Shown: positions 11,640 through 23,213, counted from the first letter of the stretch. The stretch is DNA of 64,000 bases from Stenopsyche tienmushanensis (GCA_008973525.1 WACJ01000045.1:1116001-1180000), one strand, 5' to 3'. The notes: generated from the sequence alone by a model not told the origin. Translations and numbers: made by a program.

Positions 11640-12010
11640 TTTAAGGAAAATCATTTAACATATGGTGGTTTTTCATTGCTTTTCTTCCTTTGATAGGACT
11701 ATGTGAATGAGAATCCATGATTGATTAGCGATATTATCATAATTATTAGTTATTGTTGTAAATCAGTCAATTATAGACGATAGCACAAATTTAATTATCT
11801 TCTCAATGTGTACTTCTTTACATTCAGAAAATCAGGCCAAACCTGGATCGAAACGTTCGATTGGAAATATCAATACTTTTGATCTCTCAAATTTGTCAGT
11901 GTGGTATATTTTTATTCCCATAATCTGTATTTTTAAACACATCGCCTTTAGTGATTTTCAAATTGGATTTTATATTATAAATAACCATAAATTTCTGTAA
12001 AACTCAGTGG
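11640..12010 (+). repeat. Family I diverged repeat (copy 1)
   Basis: Aligns by eye over about 300 bp with 27586-27900. Shared landmarks in order are a TGGTGGTTT stretch, GATTAGCGATATTAT (GAGTAGCGAAATTAT in the partner), TTATTGTTGTAAATCA, and GAAAATCAGGCCAAACC. Identity looks roughly 65-75 percent. The nature of the family is unknown. Confidence 0.55.
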
Positions 12011-13040
12011 TTATTTAAATAACATTTATAAGAATTTTCATATGAAACCACCAATTTGTGCCCAACTTTTTTTGTCTTGGGAACTACTTTTCTATTATCG
12101 TTATCGACTTCTAGTATGATTCTTATAGAAAAAAAATATAATTTAAGTTTTTTTTAATATTAAGCCCTTGTCTTTATTCATCGTGAAGATGGATTCTTCT
12201 TCGCTGACGTTATCGAAATAATATTTTATTTGTTTCTTCGCAACACTCATTTTCAAACATATCACCTGGAGCTTGAGAATAATTCACGATTATATTTGAA
12301 TAATAATATAAAAGTAAATAAATGAGTTAAATTAATAATTTCTACCTTTAATTATTGACCTTTGATCATTAAAGCGGCCCGATAATTATGTTGTTCGGAC
12401 CTTACACTATAATGTTTTAATTGTTTCCTTCTTTTTTTGAGGATTTCTCCTTTTCGGTGTGGTCAAATGAGCGGTAAGATATAAAAAAATCGCCCTCTCT
12501 ACGTGATTTCCGTCGCGTATGCTGCGAGTCCGTTTCGGGGTTGCGGAGCCCAATCGCTACTGAGGGACGAACGACCATACAAAATAGAATAGAATGGACG
12601 CCATAGAAAATCATCCATACACAATTTGCACTTATTGAGTTTATTAACAAGTGAAAGCGACTAACACATACAAGGGGACATTGGCCGAGCGTATTTTACC
12701 CGTTGCTTACGTAAAAGACGCCGCAAACGAAGTGGACGCTATAGGAGGGTATTATTTTCTAAAATCGACAGTTTTTAAATGCTGTTCGTTACTGGAACAC
12801 GCGTTGTGGATTAGTTTTCAAGTAAGGTCCTTTGTTATAATGAAGCTGATGTTAAATATTCTAAGAAGATGCAATATCGAAATGTTTACAAAAAAAAATG
12901 TGAACCGTTGTCAAAGAATACCGTGATCATAGTCTTGCTTTGATCATTCGTTAATACTCTAAATTATAACGAATCAAGTGGAGCTGAATATTTCGATCGC
13001 CGGGATTTGGCCGGGAAAATAAACGCAATAGTATAGTTAC
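12011..13040. other. Unrecognised DNA
   Basis: No repeat or domain seen. Short frames at 12417-12926 are not convincing. Confidence 0.4.
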
Positions 13041-13270
13041 GCAGTGTATTATAGAATAATGTTTTTGCTAATCCTATAACGTTCACAAATATGCGTACAA
13101 CAACTTTCCAAAGTTTCATCGCAATTGGATGAACGGTATAGGAATTTATACGTAGCAAACCGACTGCACGACAACCGACACACATTCATTTTTATATATA
13201 TAAATAAAAAAATCTTCAAATTTTTCTTTAAAATCGACCCATGGGGCATCCTTGCTCTTGAACAGCGGAT
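13041..13270 (-). mobile_element. Helitron-like 5' end fragment
   Basis: On the minus strand it reads TATATATAAAAATGAATGTG and then a CCGTTCATCCAATTGCGATG stretch followed by AAACTTTGGAAAGTTG. The CCGTTCATCCGATTGCGATRAAACTTT block recurs at 39640, 39765, 41905 (minus) and 55705 and is a common 5'-end pattern of arthropod Helitrons. No helicase sequence is attached here. Confidence 0.6.
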
Positions 13271-14611
13271 TTTAAACTGAAGTTCGCGGACGCGAAGCCA
13301 TTACCGGGGGTTTACTTAAATATATGTATCTATACTTGAACAAGATATTTTCGCGGAATTATTTACAGGAATCATTATAAGAAGATCTATTTTGACCAAA
13401 ATTTAACGTAAAGGGTTGAAATGGGGTTCGATAAAAAAAAATGTTCAAGAGGGGGTCCGTGAGGAAAATTTTGCTCAAGAACTAACCATAAATCGAGCAT
13501 TTCATATTAAAATAAATGCATCGATAACTGATATATTTTCCATCTGAAATTCTCAGCTCATTTATAAAACTTTGAATTTTTATCGAATTATCTTTTTTAA
13601 TATGATTTAAGTACGGCAGTTTCCACTTTTGCTATAATAGCATGGCACAAAATAATTCCGAATTTCACAAAGCATAATATTATCTTTCAAAGCGAACAAA
13701 TTGAAAAACGCTTTAATCTCTAATCAAAGTTGATAGTGGTGTGGTTTGCTCAAATAAAAGCACCGCGGGAGACCGATTAAAAGAACTGTGCGTAATCTTT
13801 AATTGTTGTTTAGAATTCACTCAGCGTTTGCCGTTTATAATTGTCTTAATCGTTTTGATCGTCCGCAATTTTAGAGAGCGTTTTGAATGAATGAAATATG
13901 AATGATTATGCTAATGTAATCTCTAGATTTGGTGCCCGACGGAAAGGGATCGTCGATTTTGGAAGAAAAAAAGATAATCAGACGCGCCGAGAAATATTGC
14001 GTTGGCGCTTTTAAAATGTCATAAGTGTTCCCGAGGGCAAACTTGTTCAAAATGAGTAAACTCGTTCTCGCAGCCTAACAAATTATAAGGATGCACGCGC
14101 CGGACTCGTTATCTTCGCAGGTGCTCCTCATCATTAACTTACATCCAAATTCCCGTCACACGAATAGATTTTAGGGGGAATTGAATAAAATAATTTGAAT
14201 GCCTAGCTTTAATTTAAATTAATATCAAATGTCGGGATTTTATGATAGTTCCTGCTTTCGCACTATAAAAAGTCAGGATCAAATTCAAGCTGTGAAATAA
14301 ATGCTCAAATAAATTGTAAAGATCGGAGATGTCAATTTGTATGAGATGTTGTATGCGATCTATGGATGCAGTTCATAAGCTTTCTCAATCATAAGTAATT
14401 TTAACCGGGTCGTAGCGTGGGGTAAAAACAACCCTATGTGAAATCGCTTATGTGGCGCGTAAGAATGAATAAAGGAGAGTCGGACAAGAGTCTTGGCCGT
14501 GGGAATGCATGCGATCTCGGGTTTACTACTATCCGATAGTGGATGAATCACCCTGGCGGTTCCCGCTCCTGTGCACCGTCGGTGTCAGAAGCACGATCGT
14601 GAAGTGGCACA
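13271..14611. other. Unrecognised DNA
   Basis: No family match. 13390-13500 has a GGGTTGAAATGGGGTTC stretch that may continue the Helitron-like sequence, but this is not certain. Confidence 0.35.
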
Positions 14612-14910
14612 GGTAGGGGTCCCAAATAATCGTAAATTCAATTATTCGAATAACGAATATGAAATTGGTTAAATATCCGAATATTAAATATTATAAACAC
14701 ATTTTTTGGGGGGTTAAGAATGTCTTATGTACAGATTTCACACATAAATCCTATGTCCTAAGTATCAGGGTTGTCAATTTTTTTTTCAACATTTTTAAAA
14801 AATAGCCAAAATTTCACTTTTGGATCGTCATAACGTTTTAATCTGTGATCATAACGGCACGAAATAACTCTTTTTGTATTTTAGAATATATTTTTAATCT
14901 AAATAAATAA
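14612..14910 (+). repeat. Family H repeat (copy 1), hAT-like end
   Basis: Begins AGGGGTCCCAAATAATCGTA and shares TCCTATGTCCTAAGTATCAG and TCGTCATAACGTTTTAATCT with 37297-37498. A CAG/GGGG-type end suggests a hAT terminus. I could not find a matching right end with an 8-bp target duplication. Confidence 0.55.
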
Positions 14911-14984
14911 TTATTTTATGCAATCCAAATATTCCTTCAATTAGGATTTCTTTTGTGAGCACCCCTGCCGTGTAAATCATTTTT

Positions 14985-15105
14985 TTTGTGACCCTATTTC
15001 GTGGGTCGCACGGTCTCCAGACCTGACACCAGTGGATAACTATGCCTGGAGACGTGCCCTATTCTGTGGCTCGCATGGTCTCCAGATCTGACACCACTGG
15101 ATTAT
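14985..15105 (+). repeat. Family J tandem pair
   Basis: Two copies of about 48 bp, 65-70 bp apart, share the pattern CCCTATTYYGTGG, GTCTCCAGAYCTGACACCA and CTGGAT or GTGGAT. A third copy lies at 39381-39440. The CCAGACCTGACACCACTG end could be a hAT-type terminus. Confidence 0.6.
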
Positions 15106-15282
15106 TTTGATTAAGGACGTACTGATTTTTTCGTAAAGGAAAAGTATGCCGCGTTTTCCAATTGGTCAAATGTAGATCGTGGTAGACGGGACCACTGGTT
15201 AGGAATCTACATTAAAGGGTCTTAATTTTCCTTCTTTCCCTCTATTAACAAATACATGTATATAAAATTATCGCCATAATAA

Positions 15283-15720
15283 GGGCGTGGCAAAGCAGGC
15301 GCCCGCCGCGGGCGCAACTGAACTTGGAGCACAAAGCGCAGAATACCGACCTGGTTGAGAGTTGTACATATTTTTTATTTTACTCGACCATTCTACTTTA
15401 CATGAACCAACACTGATTGACTCTATTCATTTTTATAATACATACAAAGTTGTCTAATCCCTATTTTCTTCGTTATCGTTTAAACATTGGGTCGACCCAG
15501 TCGGCATAAGTCCGCAATAAAATAAAGACAACAATATTTTCAACCAATTATAAAATTTAAACAACCCTTCCGATGAATGTTCTTCGGATAACTTCATTTT
15601 AATCGTTCTGTAAGTGCGCTCATTCGTCACATCAGCAGTCTGAAAGGTGGACCGATTGAACATACGAACCTTGTGACCACTCCGTCCTCTTTTAGGGTCT
15701 TTTGAGTTACTAGTTTGAGT
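15283..15720 (-). repeat. Family A repeat (A3) with GC-rich terminus
   Basis: The most complete view of one end of family A. The plus strand starts AAGGGCGTGGCAAAGCAGGC, then has a CGCCCGCCGCGGGCG hairpin, and runs on to the family core near 15600-15700. Such ends resemble hAT termini that begin CAGGGGCGTGGC. The transposon assignment is an inference. Confidence 0.6.
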
Positions 15721-16617
15721 GCTTAATCGCGGGATTATCTAAATGGCAATGAGTAACTATAAAGTGTAAAAATAATACATTTTTGCAGTAATTTGTAAAT
15801 ATCCATTTTCCATTAGTTTCTTTATAAATATTAGTGAGAGTGAGCTTTTGGGAATTTTTTTCATGTCCAATAATCTGTTTTAGGTGTTTTATAATAGCAG
15901 ATTTGCTTGTTGAATTACGTTATTATTTTTTTAAAATCACTTCTTATCAAAATATCAAAATCACAAGCTTATGCGCTCTAATTACGTACTCCCATATTAA
16001 TGGGAAAGTCAATTTTTATGCTTATAAACATAAATTATTCAGATGCTTTCTAGGCGCTTGTATAGTTTATTCATTGAATTGAGTAAAACATGCTTATATT
16101 ATGTAGTTTTGGAATTTGGAAACTGAAGATCATATAAACTGATGGATTACTATATCATAAATAATGTTTTAATTCTAAGGGTGGTTCTATTTTCTTCTCC
16201 TATGCTCTGTTATGTTTGTCCGTATAAACTGTGAATTGTCAAAAAGTATTGATAGAATAATAATTACACTACTTTAAAATAAACAATCGCTTCAATAAAA
16301 AAAAACAACAACGATACATAAATGGGAAGGAGAGAAAGTCAAAAGACAGAATCCTCCAGGGCTGCCTCCCCGCTCCGTTTCAGGATAGGCAAGCGTCAGT
16401 GAATCCGTTTACTATCGGATGTGTGGAGAGTTGCGTAGGAGAAAGAAGATGATTAAGTGGTGAATACGTAAAACTTTGTTATTATCATGGAGAGATATCG
16501 CAGTTACGAGATTGTGAAAGAACGCCGGCGGGAAGAGCGCGTCTTCACTATTAAGAGACCTTACGCAAGCACGTTGTTATCCTTAATTGCGCATGCGTAC
16601 GCGCAGTAAAAAAAAAC
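15721..16617. other. Unrecognised DNA
   Basis: Nothing recognised. A more GC-balanced patch at 16320-16600 carries no convincing frame. Confidence 0.4.
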
Positions 16618-16830
16618 TGTAAGTAAACTGCTAGGAATGCAAAAAATAAGCTCACTGGACGCAGTACAAGTCATCCTCGCCATGGAAAGGAAGCGCAGAT
16701 ATAAGAAAAACCCAGGAAAAGAAAAAGCCCAGAAAGAATCAACACAGCAAAGGCAGAATCTCTAGGACACCGGAATCAAGAGAAGTCTGCAAAGTCAAAA
16801 AACGGACGACCGCACGGATGGGAGGTGGTA
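16618..16830 (+). pseudogene. R1-clade LINE C-terminal fragment
   Basis: The frame reads ISSLDAVQVILAMERKRRYK followed by a KNPGKEKAQKESTQQRQ tail. This matches the conserved LAG-PPLDLLA-ER region after the reverse transcriptase thumb in R1-type elements, also seen at 4300-4370 and 6880-6935. No flanking target duplication was found. It is short, so the call is tentative. Confidence 0.5.
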
Positions 16831-18243
16831 GAAATGCGCGACGTCCTCTTCATCAAAAGAATTTACTGTGGCTGAACAAAATGGTTGACAAACAAGCGGG
16901 ACCAAAAAAAATGATCGATAGGACTTTTAACCATGTCTTTTTGACAAGGGTTTTTAACTATGATGTCTTTTTGAAAATTTCGCTCACCCAAGAAAAAAAA
17001 GTGGTATTATATTGGATAAAACTCAGACTATTTATCAACTATTTATGAAGTATTTTACTGTTCTTCGGCCACATTATAATGTTTTTTATTTAAAGTTAAA
17101 CTTTTTTCATTTCAAGCTAAATCTTCTCCCTGCGAAATCCTCAGCAAAAGGTTTTAATAATGGTTAAACTTGAAATGAAAAAGGTTTAACCTGAAGTAAA
17201 AAAAAACTATTCTCGATGGAAAGAGGATAAGTCTAAAAGTATATATAGTACAGATATGATATTTAAAAAAATATTAGTTGAGAGCCATAAACGATGGATC
17301 TGAGTGTCTTCTTTTTTTTTAGTCATTTGTTATTCCAAAATATAGATGGAAAGTAGATTGAGTAAATAGGCTTTATTCCATTTCATTCAATTATTTTTTA
17401 CATATAAATATGCTTCATAATTTGTCATATTATCGTTTCATTATTTATCAAATTTTATCGAAAAACTTTCATATTTTAATGTTATTAAAATGTGAACGTC
17501 GAGTCTGGTATGAATTGTTTGCCAATTATCAGTCGATTAGAAATCGCCGTTTCTTGTGCGATGCATAAAATTGGTGCTGTACACCAAGTTGGTGTACAAA
17601 CCATGTGAGTTCTTTTAAAAATGATGGAATTTATACATGAACGTTGACACATTGGCTGTTTGGCGTAATTACTTTTGATTGAGAAATCCTTGGCTATAAG
17701 TTAAATGTGTAATATTTGAACAAAGCGGATTTACGCGTATTTTGTCGAAAAAGTAAGGCAACTGGTGCACGGCAATTGCGCAACTAACTCGATTTAATCT
17801 CGTTACGCTTTAGCTACACTATTGCAACGACATAATCCTTCATTTCGAAACATACATCATCGATAATGTGGTTGCCATTCCTGTCTTTGAACCATTATTG
17901 TCTTGGAAATTCGATCATCGTCTGTGAAAAGAGCAGTTTTCAAGCAGAAAAATAAATTAGAAAATGTTTTGCATAAAAACGGCAATCGAGCACGTGAACT
18001 CGAAACGGAAATAATTAAGATCGGTTAGATGCATTTGCATCGCCATCCTCCACTTGCTTCGAGAAAAACTCTAAAATTGGACGGATCGCCGCTTGCGGAC
18101 ACGCGATTACTGGATTTCGACTCGTCAATATGCACACTGTCTGCTTAATTGCACCCTCGTGTTAATCTCCATCAAATCACTTAATAATCTCAACTTTTTA
18201 TGGAGATGACTGAAATCTTTGCATAGATTGTCAAATAATATGC
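16831..18243. other. Unrecognised AT-rich DNA
   Basis: No family match. 17570-17600 has a small GGTGCTGTACACC-like palindromic patch. Other frames are short and low in complexity. Confidence 0.4.
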
Positions 18244-18933
18244 TTAACCTTTTCCTTTTGTGCCAAAAAATCCGCGTGCTCCGATGATATGTATTTGGTA
18301 CACAACATGAAAAAGTGATTTAAAAACAGGAAAAAATTGAATATTCATAACTATTGCTTTTATCGATCATAGTTGAGGTTGAAATGTAACAGTTTTTGTA
18401 ATGTTAGCTCTGAAAAGTGTCTGAAAACAATAAAAAACATTGCAAATAGCCGACAGAAGCATCGCAGAGAACAATTGCGTGCTGCTTGAATGCGATTTGC
18501 AACATATACATACAAATATATGTGGTATTTAGAATGCGTGTGCATAAAATTGGGAGAATTTAAATATATGTATTAAATAAAACGCAGTAATATAAAATAT
18601 TATAGTTACATACCAAATAAATAAAAGGAGAAATATAAATAATTAGCGAAGACTGAAGAAATACTGTAAGTCACCTCAATTAAATAAGCAATACGACTGG
18701 TAAAATTAAATTCTGCTGAGACACGCGCTAAAACATGCAAAATCCCCGATTTACCGATAAATTATTTATTTCCATCGCAACAGATGAATATTTATATACT
18801 ATAATGCTTTGATGTAATTCGTAATTATATTACGGAGGAATATAAAAAATCTGAAGCCCGTATCTATTATATTTCATATCGATATTCCCATTATAAGAGT
18901 CGATGTGTAGTAAATACATCACCGGTAGGTTAA
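18244..18933 (-). mobile_element. Family C TTAA element (C5) split by about 530 bp
   Basis: TTAA occurs at 18244-18247 and 18930-18933. The first 70 bp contain TGATATGTATTTGGTACAC, and 18848-18933 contain CATATCGATATTCCCATTAT and TAGTAAATACATCACCG. Together these equal a whole family C element as seen at 22973-23137. The intervening stretch of about 530 bp (18315-18845) is absent from other copies, so it is an insertion or a longer family variant. Confidence 0.6.
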
Positions 18934-20416
18934 TCCTATCGGACCGGAAAACATGAAAAAGAGACGGGTGTCTTGCGTTTCATCATACACCAATTTTAGT
19001 CTTCTGATAGTTCATGTGGTACCCAATTATCCAGCATTTTTATCTTCCCGAAATATCGACATTATTTATTATTTTTGACTCAATATTTAAAGATAAATTT
19101 ATAAATTTATTGAAAGGTGACAAATGCTAGAATTATATTATTTTATCAACAATCACAAAAAACTTTGAGATACGTTTTTCTTTTTCTTAGATAAGTGTGA
19201 GATCTTGATATGGTTCATATTATGAGAGATCGTCAATTGAAACGTATGGAAGTTGTGCAAGCCGAATTGCTCTCGGTTTAATTTGAAGATTTCTAAGTTG
19301 ATTGTCATTTTTTAAACGAGAGAAGAACGTAATCTGCACACTCCATGCAAATTGTTGTATGTGTAAAGTCATCGGCAAAAGTGAAACGGGAGTAATGAAC
19401 CGTTTTTTACGATCGAAATTCCGTATATATAAATAATTAAGACCGACATGCTACAACAGAAAGCGCACTTCCTTGTAAAAATTATTCCTTTTATTCTGCA
19501 CATTGAAAATATGTACTCTGAGAGCTGATCTCTGGACATTTTCTTGAGTCTCGTCATTCACTACTGTACATTTTTGAAATCGTGTCGAGACGAATATGGA
19601 AAAAACTACAAATAGACTTTAACTAGTATGTAACCATGGAAAAGCGAGGATTTCTGAAATAGTTTCTCCATAAGAGAAAAGCTATTAATCAATTCTTCTT
19701 TTAATAAAAAAATGCTTCGTAATCTGTAAATATATAGATCGAACTTATAAATCTGCATTTTGTTGACTTTGAAATCTTACCAAAGATGATGAACCGAACA
19801 AAGTGAGAAAATGACGTCCGATTAGACGGAAGAGACAACGTCGATTCGAAGTTGCGCCGCTGTGCAACGGCTACGTTGTGTAACAGACGGTAATTTTGCG
19901 TACGTCGAGTGAAAGGAAACATAACGGCCGATCGAAAGAAAGTTTTGCTCCGTTCCGAGATGCTGTTAGCCGTAATTTACTTCATATGCGATCTTATTTG
20001 TTCAAAAATTTCTTATTTTAAGATTAAATCGATCTGTTCAATCTAAACAGACACATTCGACCACGCAACGGATTATTCTTTTAAGCTATCATAAAGTTAT
20101 TCGATCTCGTGCAGTTCTCTTTTCGGATCGAGCGCAAGATTCCGCCAAAGAGATAATTCGGCAATGATTAGACTTTGAAAATATTATATAAGAATTTTCT
20201 AATGCGACAATGACTCGATTGAACTTATATCAACACACTGGTCGTGTAAATGTTGCAGGTAGCGTGTCGGAAATACAACACTGTAATGATTATTTGTGAA
20301 ATCCAATTAAATCCGGACATGAAAAAATTGACATACTTCCAGTAAAAATCGGATTCTTAATATGCTTACTGTATATTTATTAGGAACATTACTTAAATAA
20401 TATGTTAACACTCTAA
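18934..20416. other. Unrecognised DNA
   Basis: No repeat or domain recognised on either strand. Confidence 0.4.
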
Positions 20417-20605
20417 AGCTCGGGCTCCCAATCTATGGGTCGGGTTTTATGTGGGGTCGCCAACTTATACAGTCAATTAAAAAATATCCACTCTAATGCA
20501 AAAACGTAAATATTCGGTCCATTCGTCAGGTCGGAGATCTGAAAAGCGGACCGGTTGGATACACAGACCTTGTGGCCTGTGTCCGTCTGTCCTCTTTTGG
20601 GACTA
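20417..20605. repeat. hAT-like end fragment followed by family A fragment (A4, inverted)
   Basis: 20417-20470 has the CTCCCAATCTATGGGTCGGG and GGGGTCGCCAAC pattern of some hAT termini. 20508-20590 carries GAAAAGCGGACCGGTTGGA, the inverted family A core. Both are fragments. Confidence 0.45.
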
Positions 20606-20759
20606 CGTAAAACTAAATACGTACCTGGGGTCTTCCATGATCTTTTAGTTTAAAGTTATAAAATCTAACTAGTTTCTACTCCGCGCTCAGAGCGCAAGTG
20701 GTCACTCGAATTTGAGAATGAGCCTGTCCTTGCAGACATGGATATTAAATTTAGGTTTT

Positions 20760-21175
20760 GCACCTTGCTGTGCACTTTTTTTTTGTTGGTTGGGTTGGCA
20801 TGCTACCGAATAAGGGGACCAATAAATAGCTCGGGTCAGTGGAGGATCCCCTTGTTCCCTTGTCTCAGATATGAAGTGATGATTTCATCCTAAACTATTG
20901 CAAAAACTCGGCCTTATTGCTGTGAAACATTGCTAAACACTCAATTGAAACATCATCCCGACGCTGTTTTTATTCCATTGTGAGCAAACGCGGCACTCAT
21001 TTTGCGCACAGCTTTCTCATGTTCAATTTTTTTGTCAATATGCGATGTATAGTACTTTTTGAAAAGCTTATAATGTCTACTAGCTCGCGCACTTACAGTC
21101 GACGATGGGATGGTTGCTTCATTTGGTCGATCAATGTGCTGTTCGTCTTGGCAGCCTTTTCAACACCATTACTCT
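20760..21175 (-). pseudogene. mariner transposase fragment, family M2 (M2a)
   Basis: On the minus strand the reading is VRELVDIISFSKSTIHRIL, then MRKLCAK with a stop in place of R/W, then EQKQRRDDVSIECLAMFHSN and KAEFL. These are the mariner linker (normally RWVPRLLT), the QK-R-D-S-CL-MF helix and the approach to the catalytic DET. In-frame stops occur and the DET position is mutated. Related fragments are at 59195-59560 and 62340-62610. Confidence 0.8.
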
Positions 21176-21184
21176 AATCATGAG

Positions 21185-21290
21185 AATATCGATATGAAAT
21201 ATAATAAATAAGGGGTTAAGAATTTTCAGAATTTCATATGGTGTACCAAATACATATCACGGTAGCGCGCAGGTGTTTTTGAAAACCACA
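21185..21290 (+). repeat. Family C fragment (C6)
   Basis: Contains GAGAATATCGATATGAAATA, CATATGGTGTACCAAATACA and TAGCGCGCAGGTGTTTTT in the same order as C1 and C2. TTAA ends are not intact. Confidence 0.65.
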
Positions 21291-21599
21291 GCCACCGTCT
21301 ATACATTAGGTCGCGTACTTTTGGGACTATCTTCGTATTTTATTCTAAAACATACATTAAAATAATATAAAATAATAATTAATATAATTTTTATTTGCAT
21401 TAAATATTTTTTTGCGGATCACTGAAATAAAAATGATTATCTATATAATATTTTTAAAATCTTATATTGTGGCAGATGTTCATAAATATAACTGACAAAT
21501 ATACATATAACAATCTGATGAATTAAATTTTAACATAAATAATGGATTTTTTCAATAAATTAATGCAAAACCTGCTGTTGTATCTCTGTTAATACAAGT

Positions 21600-22812
21600 T
21601 CAGAAAGTAAGTGTACTGTGGACTGTAACGGGCTATGATTGTACTCATATTGTGATCCGCTTGACATGAACGACTTGAATTGAAAGGTGAGCATTTATTG
21701 AATTTTATTTTATCTGGAGTTGAAACGTGATTGACTCATTACACGCCAGTCGTCATACCAATTCCCCATCTGCTAAAAGTTCAAAATCACAATTTCGGAC
21801 AAAAAAATCAAGACCTCAGTGTATTGGAGCCGAAAAGGCATAATTTTGGTCGAATTTCTACCTCAGAGGGAGACCATTGTAACGTTGCGGTGGAGGCTTT
21901 CTTGGGGGCATAGTCCCCGGGCGGCTCCCCACCCCCCACGTGCTCGTCGGGATGGCCGCGCTAACGTACTTCTTCTCTTCGCCGCTCTTCTATCGGGCTG
22001 TGATATTGCTGGATGAATGGATGGGAATAGACGGGCGTCGAATGGAAAGACTCTCTTCGCTAGATAACTATTTATGCCACACTACAGATAGAAAGAGAGA
22101 GAGAGATCTGGCTGCAGGAAGGACGACCTCCTGCAGCCAAGGTTAACCGACGACTCCCCCGACTCCCGCCTCCTGTGCGTCACTACCCAACCGGCAACGG
22201 TGCACGCGCAAGAAGCGATCCGTCGGTAAGCAGGTGCAATGTCTCCGCAGGGCCACAAGAGATGGCGCTGATAAAATAACACATTGCATCTGAAGAGAGA
22301 TGGAAGATGTCGCTGTTAACAGCGCTACTACGTGGGGATGGTAAATCGCCTACGCTACACCATCAACGCACAAAAATATTTTAAGGCCCTAAAAAACTCA
22401 AAAGGAGCATTCAAAACAAAAAGAGAGGTATGCTGACGAGAGGAATTTGCATGTTGCACGACAACGCCCATTCTTACACAGCCTCAGCGATCAAGGTGCT
22501 CTTAGATTATTTTGGTTGGGATGTTTTGAACATCTTTCCCGTATTCCTCTGACTTGGCGTCTTCAGTTTATCATATTTTCACCTCTCTGAAGTCATACAT
22601 GGGTAGAATTAGATTTTCAGTGGATAAAAGAGCTAGCGGGACAGTTCTTCGAGGAAGGCATAAAAAAAGTTTGTGCCATGACTCACCATATGCATTGAAT
22701 GGCATGTGGAAAAATAGTCAATAAATGTACCAACAATATCCTGTAATATTTTTTCAAATACACTTTTTCTAAAAAAATATATATATAAAAATCTAGTACA
22801 CATACTTTCTGA
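21600..22812 (+). mobile_element. mariner M1-type element in hAT locus 1
   Basis: Ends are TCAGAAAGTAAGTGTACTG on the left and CATACTTTCTGA on the right, a variant of the TCCCGAAAGTAAGTGTACT ends of M1a and M1b. The interior has broken transposase. Fragments include a HYTPVVIPIPHLLKVQ-like piece near 21735, an ALKNSKGAFKTKRE piece near 22390, an LHDNAHS-type stretch (second catalytic aspartate region, HDNA) near 22455, and a DLASSVYHIFTSLKSY-type stretch after the third aspartate near 22550-22600. It is interrupted by family B. No TA is preserved on the left. Confidence 0.8.
21878..22359 (+). mobile_element. Family B element, most complete copy (B2)
   Basis: This 482-bp insertion interrupts the mariner transposase. 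Comparison with the uninterrupted mariner at 47515 places its borders here. The left end reads TGTAACGTTGCGG and the right end, inverted, reads TGTAGCGTAGGCG. CCAT lies immediately outside both ends (21874-21877 and 22360-22363), giving a 4-bp target duplication, or 5 bp (ACCAT) if the last base is counted outside. The interior has no transposase but contains GATGGCGCTGTTAAAATAA and GATGTCGCTGTTAACAGCG motifs repeated in inverse sense near the right end. Copies or parts are at 6937, 32825, 33195, 36165, 46096 and 48257. It is a non-autonomous DNA transposon of uncertain superfamily. Confidence 0.75.
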
Positions 22813-22972
22813 CAGACAAAGTGCTGCATTCACGTCCAGTCTATTCCTTTATTTCGATTATATTAAGGACATGAACGTATTTTTTTTCTTCACATGAATA
22901 GGTTGTTGATAATGATATTAATAAATTTATAGCTATACAGCTTAAAGTTGGAAATAAAGTTAGACAACTCTA

Positions 22973-23137
22973 TTAACCTTTTCTTGAACATTATGTATTT
23001 ACTACAACTCGACTCTTCTCATGGGAATATCGATATGAAGTATAATAGATATAAGGTTCAGAATTTCATATGGTGTACCAAATACACATCATAGTAGCGC
23101 GCGGGTGTTTTTTTTAGCACGGCAAGGGAAAGGTTAA
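22973..23137 (+). mobile_element. Family C short TTAA element (C1)
   Basis: A 165-bp unit with TTAA at both ends. The left end is TTAACCTTTTCTTGAACA. The inverted right end is TTAACCTTTCCCTTGCC. It contains ATATCGATATGAAGTATAAT and CATATGGTGTACCAAATACA. TTAA flanks and CCTTT ends fit a piggyBac-type miniature element. Other copies are at 18244, 21185, 35690, 42420 and 48436. Confidence 0.75.
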
Positions 23138-23213
23138 TTGTTATTTTTCTTTGACTGACACAAGTCTCTGTGACCGGACTGCGGACCACCGGTTGGGGAA
23201 CACTGCTCTGAAG

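Larger units (their letters stand above)
21340..23205. mobile_element. hAT element, locus 1, carrying nested mariner, B and C elements
   Basis: The right end (23184-23205) finishes GGTTGGGGAACACTG, the inverse of the CAGTGTTCCCCAA end seen at 47281. The interior between 21410 and 21600 aligns with 47331-47515, and 22816-22900 aligns with 48170-48250, so this and 47281-48620 are copies of one element. The left terminus is not intact here. It contains a mariner (21600-22812), which contains family B (21878-22359), and also a family C element (22973-23137). No hAT transposase domain is visible. Confidence 0.75.

Noticed and set aside
14985..15105. Possible CRISPR-like direct repeat array
   Set aside because: Only two imperfect copies in tandem with one distant copy, in a eukaryotic transposon-rich context. 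No spacer structure and no cas genes.
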